Origin: Chloroflexota bacterium
GTDB lineage: Bacteria; Chloroflexota; Limnocylindria; Limnocylindrales; CSP1-4
Length of the DNA: 20,201 bases
Assembly (NCBI GenBank): GCA_021785115.1
Contig: JAJYGO010000295.1
Span: 1 to 20,201 of the forward strand
Reading direction: 5' to 3'
The position numbers were made by a program, and so were the translations under genes. This document shows positions 1 through 4,676 of the stretch, piece after piece (the stretch's first letter is position 1; every line of letters starts with the position of its first letter). The notes under the pieces were generated by a model. It saw only the letters and a list, made by a program, of their open reading frames with translations. It was not told the origin of the DNA and made no database searches.

Positions 1-148
1 TTCCGACTCACGAGCACACCCTACACGCTCCCCCTGACGTGGAGGTGGCCGGATTCCTCGCTGGCGTTCGGAGCCCTAGCGATCGAGACTTACAAGAGTT
101 CTCGACACAGGGGGGGGCATGCGGGGTCCAGCCATTTTGGCGCGAACG

Positions 149-943
149 ATGTCCGTCCCTGCCCAGCGGGGTGCCTCGGCCGCGCGCTGGCAGTACCACT
201 CCCGAAGCGATCGCCACTCCAAGGTCGCCTGCTGGACGATGCTCTTCGACCTTCTCCTCGAGTGCGACGTGATCCGCAAGCGGGCAGCGGAAGGGAAGCT
301 GGGGTTTCGCATCAACCACGAGATGGTCGGGAAGATCAACAAGACCCTCGATCTGGTGGTGACCGTCGTCCAGCCGCCCCGGCCCGAGGCCAAGCGCCGC
401 TCATTCGCCGACCTGGTTGATGTCTACGAGATCGTCCTGGAACCCGCTGACCGCGCCCTGCTCAAGAATCTCCCGCTGGTCGAGGAGGACCTCCGTGACG
501 ACGTCTTCGAGGTCGCGATCGCCATGGAGGCCAAGGCCTGCATGACGGAGCACTCGAAGTCCCTGCCGCGCCTCCACGCCGAGATCCTGGCCACCGGCTA
601 CCTGGCCAAGAAGGCCGCCCCGCACTGCATCTCGGTCTCCTACTCGTTGGTCAACGCGGCCTCCACCTTCAAGACGCCCAGCGGCGACGGTCGCCAGACG
701 AACAAGCACGACCAGCCCGAGGACGCCGAGAAGGTCGTCGAGATGCTCAGCACGGCCCTCCCGATGGTCACCGAGACGCCGCAGTACGGCTTCGACGCTA
801 TCGGCGTCACGGTCATCGAGTGCCGGAACGACGGGTCCCCAGTGACCGTGGTGAGTGCGTCGCCGGCGCCAAAGACGAGCGACCACGTGCACTACGAGCG
901 GATGATCCGGCTGGTGTGCTCGTCGTATCGGAGCCGTTTCTAA
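149..943 (+). CDS. Uncharacterised protein, probable PD-(D/E)XK nuclease-like fold
   Basis: A 264-residue protein of a family I recognise only as uncharacterised. Seen: an N-terminal block YHSRSDRHSKVACW, then INHEM, an acidic residue in KTLDLVV (about D68), and an EAK motif in AMEAKACMTEH (about E127, K129) followed by LPRLHAEI. The C-terminal block runs YGFDAIG through PAPKTSDHVHYERM to SYRSRF. The order D...ExK resembles the PD-(D/E)XK nuclease core, so a restriction-like or DNA-processing role is inferred, not shown. I prefer the ATG at 149 over the one at 119, because family similarity begins just after it and the upstream ATG follows a run of eight G. Neither start has a clear ribosome binding site. 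It is convergent with a minus-strand island containing transposon debris. Its base composition is less GC-extreme than the genes after 3100, consistent with acquisition. Confidence 0.7.
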   Translation: MSVPAQRGASAARWQYHSRSDRHSKVACWTMLFDLLLECDVIRKRAAEGKLGFRINHEMVGKINKTLDLVVTVVQPPRPEAKRRSFADLVDVYEIVLEPADRALLKNLPLVEEDLRDDVFEVAIAMEAKACMTEHSKSLPRLHAEILATGYLAKKAAPHCISVSYSLVNAASTFKTPSGDGRQTNKHDQPEDAEKVVEMLSTALPMVTETPQYGFDAIGVTVIECRNDGSPVTVVSASPAPKTSDHVHYERMIRLVCSSYRSRF

Positions 944-981
944 CGCCCCCTAGAACACCGAATGGGTTGAAAGGGATCTCA

Positions 982-1148
982 TCACGCGGCCTTGCGCTGG
1001 ATGGCTTCCAAGTTCTGGATGGCCGAGGCGCGGCGTAGGTCGAAGAGGTTCCGTCGGACGCCGCGGTGGCGAACTCCCGCTGGCTGCGGTCGCACGACTC
1101 GAAGTCGGCGACGAGCTTCGTCCAGCGCTGTTTGTCCTGGTCGGCCAT
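982..1148 (-). pseudogene. Frameshifted IS66-type transposon accessory ORF remnant
   Basis: Reading the minus strand from ATG at 1148 gives MADQDKQRWTKLVADFES followed by SQREFA. This is the typical opening of the short helix-turn-helix proteins that accompany IS66-like transposases (W..LV..FE.S..SQREFA). The frame then loses sense. A -1 shift right after REFA restores HRGVRRNLFDLRRAS and ends at a TGA (982-984) after about 28 more residues. A good Shine-Dalgarno (GGAG, in AACGGAGGGCGTC) precedes the ATG. The expected downstream IS66 genes are absent, so this is debris. The in-frame continuation runs antisense into the nuclease-like gene and has no recognisable content. The family assignment rests on a short stretch. 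Confidence 0.5.
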
Positions 1149-1179
1149 GACGCCCTCCGTTGTGAGCGGATGAGCATCA

Positions 1180-1195
1180 GGCCGGACGATCGGCC
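1180..1195 (-). terminator. Weak hairpin after the minus-strand small-protein operon
   Basis: GGCCG at 1180-1184 and CGGCC at 1191-1195 form a perfect 5-bp stem (6 bp with the flanking A-T pair) around a six-base loop. It lies about 35 bp past the stop of the second small proline-rich gene. No T-run follows in the minus direction, so it is at best a weak or Rho-assisted terminator. Confidence 0.25.
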
Positions 1196-1230
1196 TCGCC
1201 AGACGTCCGGCCCCGGTCGGTTACCCCCCT

Positions 1231-1398
1231 TCAGTCCTTCTTCGGTGGTGGTGCGGGCGGATCCCTCGCCGGCCCGGGCTTCATCGGCGGCGGGTCCGGC
1301 GGTCGCTGCCGCTGCGGGATCTGGTAGGTCGTGTTGACGCCGTCCCGGATCGACGTCACGGGGCTGAGGCGTCCTCCCCCCTTGCGTTCGCCAGCCAT
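1231..1398 (-). CDS. Tiny proline-rich protein 2 (55 aa), paralogue of the upstream gene
   Basis: ATG at 1398, stop at 1231, 55 residues. Residues 20-41 read GVNTTYQIPQ then RQRPPDPPPMKP. They match residues 20-41 of the neighbouring 46-residue protein at 19 of 22 positions, at exactly the same offset from the start. Several codon differences in this block are silent (GTC/GTA, CGA/CGT, CCG/CCT, GAC/GAT). That is the signature of selection on the protein, so I treat both as real genes. The tail is proline-rich and ends PPKKD. There is no signal peptide, membrane segment or cysteine; it is probably intrinsically disordered or a linear binding peptide. Twelve base pairs separate it from the previous gene, and both lie behind the DUF6338-like membrane protein. 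Function unknown. Confidence 0.7.
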   Translation of the reverse strand: MAGERKGGGRLSPVTSIRDGVNTTYQIPQRQRPPDPPPMKPGPARDPPAPPPKKD

Positions 1399-1410
1399 CG
1401 CAAGCCCCGT

Positions 1411-1551
1411 TCACTTCTTCGGCGAAGGCGGCTTCATCGGCGGCGGATCAGGCGGACGCTGCTGCTGCGGGATCTGGTACTCACGGTTTACCCCGCCCTT
1501 CTTGAGTGTCCCCTCGTCGATCCGCACTACGCGCTTGCTGTCGTCGGACAT
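1411..1551 (-). CDS. Tiny proline-rich protein 1 (46 aa), overlaps the membrane-protein gene
   Basis: ATG at 1551, stop at 1411, 46 residues, beginning MSDDSKRVVRIDEGTLKKGG. It carries GVNREYQIPQ then QQRPPDPPPMKP at residues 20-41 and ends PSPKK. A strong Shine-Dalgarno (GAGGAGGGCGG) sits directly before the ATG, inside the 3' end of the DUF6338-like gene. The two genes overlap by 25 bp in different frames, which implies translational coupling. The core motif recurs in the next gene with silent substitutions. The protein is highly charged at the N-terminus and proline/glutamine-rich after that. The tail of the membrane protein (NPQPQKPEE) is also proline/glutamine-rich. I know of no described family; a small partner or regulator of the membrane protein is an inference from the operon. 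Confidence 0.75.
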   Translation of the reverse strand: MSDDSKRVVRIDEGTLKKGGVNREYQIPQQQRPPDPPPMKPPSPKK

Positions 1552-2204
1552 CCGCCCTCCTCGGGCTTCTGCGGTTGCGGGTTGAACGGAAACTCAATGT
1601 GCAGCGAGTCCCGCTTTCTCGACAAGTAGATCACCGGCATCTTGAACAGGTGCGTTCCGCTATCGAGATCGGAGACGCGGACCTGGTCGAGCAGGATCTC
1701 GCGGAAGTCGCCCCCCTCGGAGAACGCCTTCACGAATCCGGCGTATGTGACGTGGTTCTCGAAATCGCGGATGTTTACGTACTCGACCGAGGGGATGCCC
1801 TGGTTGAACGTGAACTCCCAGACGCCCTCGTCTCCAAACTTCCTCGTGACGCCAAGCCACTGCATGAACCGCATGAACCATTTCCGGTTCGACGCGGCCG
1901 ACCACAGCACCGCCAGCACGGTCGCGAGCAGGCTCGCGAACAGGATGTCCTGCGGCCGCAACGTGCGGAGGTCGCCGGCGCCCGGCACCGCCGTGACGCC
2001 ATTTAGCAGCGTCGGCCACGACCCGGACCAGAGACGGACAATGACGAAGTAGACGAGGTAGCTAGCGATGCCGAATCCGAAGGCGCGGATGACGGCGCTG
2101 AACTCTGAGCGCGGACGGGCGTTGGTGCAGAGCCGGTCCACGATGCTGGACCAGATCAGGCCAGGGACAAACACGACTGCGAGTTGGAATACGAACTCGG
2201 TCAT
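1527..2204 (-). CDS. DUF6338-like membrane protein
   Basis: A 225-residue protein with a membrane N-terminal half and a soluble C-terminal half. Hydrophobic segments are at about residues 4-22 (FVFQLAVVFVPGLIW), 40-60 (FGFGIASYLVYFVIVRL) and 88-105 (ILFASLLATVLAVLW). The soluble part contains FGDEGVWEFTFNQ, a YVNIRDFENHVTYAGFV segment and FREILLDQVRV. This 'GDEGVW ... Y.G.V..FS ... REI.L' arrangement is what I associate with the uncharacterised DUF6338 family. The C-terminus (NPQPQKPEEGG) encodes the ribosome binding site of the following tiny gene in another frame. No clear Shine-Dalgarno precedes its own ATG. It leads a three-gene minus-strand operon with the two tiny proline-rich proteins. 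Molecular function is unknown; family assignment is from memory of motifs. Confidence 0.75.
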   Translation of the reverse strand: MTEFVFQLAVVFVPGLIWSSIVDRLCTNARPRSEFSAVIRAFGFGIASYLVYFVIVRLWSGSWPTLLNGVTAVPGAGDLRTLRPQDILFASLLATVLAVLWSAASNRKWFMRFMQWLGVTRKFGDEGVWEFTFNQGIPSVEYVNIRDFENHVTYAGFVKAFSEGGDFREILLDQVRVSDLDSGTHLFKMPVIYLSRKRDSLHIEFPFNPQPQKPEEGGCPTTASA

Positions 2205-2456
2205 GGAAGTGTGCGCCCGAGGTATGCCGCCGACGGGCGCCCGCGGATTCCCCTATCGCACACCCCTCTGACACTGACGCCGCGCCGGCGCGCATCTCGT
2301 CTGCCGGAGCCCTCGGCTACGCGGCGGGCGCCGGGAGCTCCGCCGCGCCTCCCGACGGCGTCCAGCGAAAGAACGCCGCGTCCGCCGCCACGTCGCGCGA
2401 CGACGACGTCTTCGCCGCCGGCGGCGATGTAGACCTACCCAGCGGCGTCACTCCCC
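2205..2456. other. Gene-free stretch in the accessory island
   Basis: I see no convincing gene, RNA or site here. Short open frames exist on both strands but have low-complexity arginine/alanine/proline compositions typical of GC-rich noise. The segment must contain the promoter of the minus-strand DUF6338-like operon, but I cannot identify it. Confidence 0.5.
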
Positions 2457-2522
2457 GGGTGATCGCGTTGCCGGAACGGGTGATCGGCATCGACCGGAAT
2501 GGCCGATCGGCATGACCGGAAT
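2457..2522. repeat. Three tandem ~22-bp repeats, IS-end type
   Basis: Three adjacent imperfect copies lie at 2457-2477, 2478-2500 and 2501-2522. The common pattern is GG(G/C)(T/C)GATCG-CAT-(C)GACCGGAAT; copies 2 and 3 are nearly identical (GATCGGCAT and GACCGGAAT in both) and copy 1 is more diverged. Arrays of this 'GATCGGCAT..CCGGAAT' type occur at the ends of IS21-family elements, where they are multiple terminal repeats bound by the transposase. That attribution is from memory. No istA/istB gene lies beside it, so it would be a solo end left by a lost element. The array abuts the truncated 5' end of the broken marR gene. Confidence 0.6.
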
Positions 2523-2946
2523 CCGCACGCTGCGCGCGGTGCCCTACGCCGCCTGGCTCACGGAGAGGTCCCATGACCCTGAACAGCGCCTGGCCCCTAC
2601 GCTGCGATCGATCTGGGGAGCACGCAGGCCAAGTTCCTCCGCCACATCGGCGCCAACCGCCACCTCTCGCAGGCCCAGCTCGCCCGGGCTACGAGCACCG
2701 CCCCCACCCTGACCGGGCGAGTCCTCGAATCCCTCATCGGGCGCGGATGGGTTCGCCGGAGGCGCAGCCACGAAGATCGCCGCCCGTACGCCCTCGAACT
2801 CACGGCCGCGGGCAACCGCATGCGCGAAGGGTGGAGACTGCGCGCAACCGGGTGATCCAGCGCCTGGCGCGCGTGCTCGACGAGGACGACGTGAAGAACC
2901 TCGGGAAGATCGCCGCGAAGATCCTGGCGGCGTTCGGGCGAAATGA
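2512..2946 (+). pseudogene. MarR-family transcriptional regulator, broken by three frameshifts
   Basis: The pieces join into one MarR protein across three frames. YAAWLTERSHDPEQRLAPTLR lies in frame 1 up to about 2607. AIDLGSTQAKFLRHIG, then SQAQLARATSTAPTLTGRVL, RGWVRRRR, EDRRPYALELTAAGNRMRE lie in frame 3 to about 2828. VETARNRVIQRLARVLDEDD then KIAAKILAAFG lie in frame 2 to about 2943. The natural stop (TGA 2944-2946) is back in frame 1. The winged-helix core, including the recognition helix and the DRR wing, is otherwise well preserved. The N-terminus merges into the IS-type repeat array, so the 5' end is probably also truncated. Three separate single-base lesions argue for genuine decay rather than one sequencing error. 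Confidence 0.8.
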
Positions 2947-2974
2947 CGGCCAGTGGACCCCGAGGCGCCGGGGG

Positions 2975-2995
2975 CGCTCGCCGCCGTGGCGAGCG
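2975..2995 (+). terminator. Hairpin downstream of the marR pseudogene
   Basis: CGCTCGCC (2975-2982) and GGCGAGCG (2988-2995) form a perfect 8-bp stem around a 5-base loop, about 28 bp after the natural marR stop. No T-run follows, so termination strength is uncertain; position and stem quality support a terminator. Confidence 0.4.
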
Positions 2996-3144
2996 TGCTC
3001 CTCGCGTGTGCGGCGCCCTCCCGGGGCCCCCCGTGCGGAGTCCTGCCGGCTCCCGAACCTGTTGCGCGATGGACTGCCGCGTCGCGCCGCCTTATCGTGT
3101 GTGGCATCGCGCCGCAGGGCGTGCTCGCGGCGGTGGGGGAACCA

Positions 3145-4110
3145 ATGACCCGATCGACCGTCGTCACTCCGCTCCTTGCCGTCGCGCTCGTCGCCGCGGG
3201 CTGCGGCTCCTCATCGTCGGGGGGAACGAACACCTCGACGCCGAGCGCCTACGTCACCGCCGCGGACACGATCCAATCGACCTTGGCGCAGACCTGTTTC
3301 GGCTATCCCCCGGGCTTCTTCGCCGCGAATTTCAACTTTCCCATGGGGCAGCAGTACCAGGTGATCATCGACTCGGGAAAGGCGAGCTTCAACGCAACCG
3401 CCGCCGCCGCATGCATCTCCGCGCAGCAGACGGCCGGATGCTGGCAGGCTGCCCTCCCGGGGACGACCTGCACCGGCGTCTTCACCGGCTCCGTCACCGT
3501 CGGCGGGACCTGCATGTCGAGCGCCGAGTGCGTGAGCGGCTCCTACTGCACGCAGAACTCCGCCCCTGGCTATTGCGTCAGCGGCACGTGCCAACCGTTC
3601 GCCCTCCCCGGGCAGGCCTGCAACCCGGGCCGTTGCGCTCCGGGGCTGGGATGCTCCTCGGGAGTATGCGCCACGGTTCAGTACGTCGGCCTCGGACAGG
3701 CCTGCGACAACGTCGCGACCATCTGCAAGCAGGGTTACCGCTGCGACGCCGGCCTGTGCGTCGCACCGCTCGCCGCCGGCGACAGCTGCTCCGCCGGCGT
3801 CTGCGACTACGGCCTCGGCTGCGCACCGAACAACACCTGCCAGCCGTACGTCGGGCTCGGCGGCAGCTGCGACGCCAGCCATCCATGCGGCGATGCCATG
3901 ACGTGCACGGGAGGGACGTGTGCCCTGGACTACGCCCAGCTCGGCGCGAGCTGCGCCTCGCTCCGTTGCCTCCCCGGCAACGTCTGCGACCCGGCCACGA
4001 CGACCTGCGTCCCGGTCCTCGGCGCCGGGGCCCCCTGCACCTTCAACACGGCCTGCTGGAGCGGGAGCTGCACCGCGGGCAGCTGCACCTCGCCCATCTG
4101 CTCGCCCTGA
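3145..4110 (+). CDS. Cysteine-rich Dickkopf-like lipoprotein 1
   Basis: A 321-residue secreted lipoprotein. The start at 3145 gives a textbook signal, MTRSTVVTPLLAVALVAAGC, with the lipidated cysteine at residue 20 followed by GSSSSGG; the longer in-frame upstream extension lacks a signal, and a GGTGGGGGA run lies just before this ATG. Residues about 30-110 form a helical N-terminal domain with few cysteines (ACISAQQTAGCW). Residues about 115-321 carry roughly six or seven repeats of a cysteine-rich unit (vGxxC-x5-C-x2-Gx-C-x5-C), ending CTSPICSP. Such proteins are common in myxobacteria and are often annotated as Dickkopf-like; the repeats should be disulfide-bonded outside the cytoplasm. 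No partner or ligand is known. A paralogue lies at 11093-12091 with the same layout. Confidence 0.9.
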   Translation: MTRSTVVTPLLAVALVAAGCGSSSSGGTNTSTPSAYVTAADTIQSTLAQTCFGYPPGFFAANFNFPMGQQYQVIIDSGKASFNATAAAACISAQQTAGCWQAALPGTTCTGVFTGSVTVGGTCMSSAECVSGSYCTQNSAPGYCVSGTCQPFALPGQACNPGRCAPGLGCSSGVCATVQYVGLGQACDNVATICKQGYRCDAGLCVAPLAAGDSCSAGVCDYGLGCAPNNTCQPYVGLGGSCDASHPCGDAMTCTGGTCALDYAQLGASCASLRCLPGNVCDPATTTCVPVLGAGAPCTFNTACWSGSCTAGSCTSPICSP

Positions 4111-4299
4111 CGCCCTCCCGGCTCGATCGCGCGGCGCGCCAGTGCCCCTCCTCGGCCGCCGAGATCCCCCGCCCAGCGTGAACGCCAGGAGCGAGCCTCC
4201 GTGGTGGGCGTCATCGGCCTGCTCGGCCACTCGCCATCGCGCGGCCGCCGCGAGACCCGGGCGTACGCACTCGTCGGGCGGGAGCGGCGGCACCGGGAT

Positions 4300-4347
4300 C
4301 CACAGCCGGGAGTGTTGACCGGGGGCGCCGGACACCATATGTTGTGG
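4300..4347 (+). promoter_or_regulatory. nrdD promoter with paired NrdR boxes
   Basis: A promoter is visible: TTGACC at 4315-4320, a 17-bp spacer, and TATGTT at 4338-4343. ACACCATATGTTGTGG at 4332-4347 matches the NrdR box consensus (ACACWATATWTWGTGT) at 13 of 16 positions and covers the -10. At 4300-4315, CCACA and AGTGT half-sites form a weaker second copy (9 of 16, degenerate in the AT-rich centre). The two are 32 bp apart start to start, with 16 bp between them, the spacing known for tandem NrdR sites. NrdR is an ATP/dATP-sensing repressor of ribonucleotide reductase genes; binding here would block RNA polymerase. The promoter is well supported, the NrdR control is inferred. Confidence 0.75.
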
Positions 4348-4350
4348 TCC

Positions 4351-4537
4351 GCGTTGGTGCTCCGGTCTCTGGATCGGAGCGAATAGGGAACCCGGTGAGA
4401 CTCCGGGGCTGCCCCGCAGCGGTAAGCGAGAACGAACCCCGCCACCTGCACTGGCGCCCGATCGGGCCGGGAAGCGGCGGGCACTAGGAGCCGGATCCCC
4501 GGCGCGCTCGCGAGCCCGAAGACCTGCCAGCGCCCGT
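4351..4537 (+). promoter_or_regulatory. Cobalamin (AdoCbl-type) riboswitch aptamer
   Basis: All core elements appear in order: AATAGGGAA (4382-4390), CCGGTGAGACTCCGGGGCTG, GCCCCGCAGCGGTAAGCG, CACTGG (about 4449-4454), CCGGGAAG, and the B12 box GAGCCCGAAGACCTGCC (4512-4527 region). A closing P1 stem can form between GGTGCT (4356-4361) and AGCGCC (4529-4534). The predicted transcription start (about 4350) is immediately upstream. The RNA leads to nrdD with a ~140-nt expression platform. B12 riboswitches are known in front of B12-independent isozymes, such as ribonucleotide reductases, that are switched off when cobalamin is available. Confidence 0.94.
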
Positions 4538-4576
4538 GTCCGAGCGGTTCCGGCGCGGCATGACCACACGCCTCGT

Positions 4577-4671
4577 GGGAGGGCGGGATGGTCCTCGGCG
4601 CGACCGCTGCCTGCGGCCGCGAGGCGCCGTGGTCCCTCCTCCTCAGCCCGCGTGACCACCCCGGAGGAGGG
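4577..4671 (+). promoter_or_regulatory. Riboswitch expression platform: Shine-Dalgarno sequestering hairpin of nrdD
   Basis: The nrdD ribosome binding site GGAGGAGGG (4663-4671) is perfectly complementary to CCCTCCTCC (4634-4642), giving a 9-bp stem with a 20-nt loop that would block translation. An upstream GGAGGG (4578-4583) can pair instead with CCCTCC (4634-4639) and free the ribosome site. This looks like an anti-sequestor/sequestor switch, so control is probably at translation initiation. The complementarity is seen; which state cobalamin favours is inferred. Confidence 0.65.
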
Positions 4672-4676
4672 CTGCC

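Noticed and set aside
1..118. Possible tRNA or attachment-site fragment at the window edge
   Set aside because: No acceptor stem, anticodon arm or complete T-arm can be folded, and no repeat of this segment occurs elsewhere in the window.
2953..3144. In-frame N-terminal extension of lipoprotein 1 with its own hydrophobic LLACAAPS-like stretch
   Set aside because: The start at 3145 gives a clean lipoprotein signal matching the paralogue; the extension overlaps the hairpin after the marR pseudogene.
4588..4676. A possible leader ORF starting ATG at 4588 with a strong GGGAGGGCGGG before it
   Set aside because: It continues out of frame far into nrdD with arginine/serine-rich nonsense. The G-rich stretch is better explained as part of the riboswitch expression platform.
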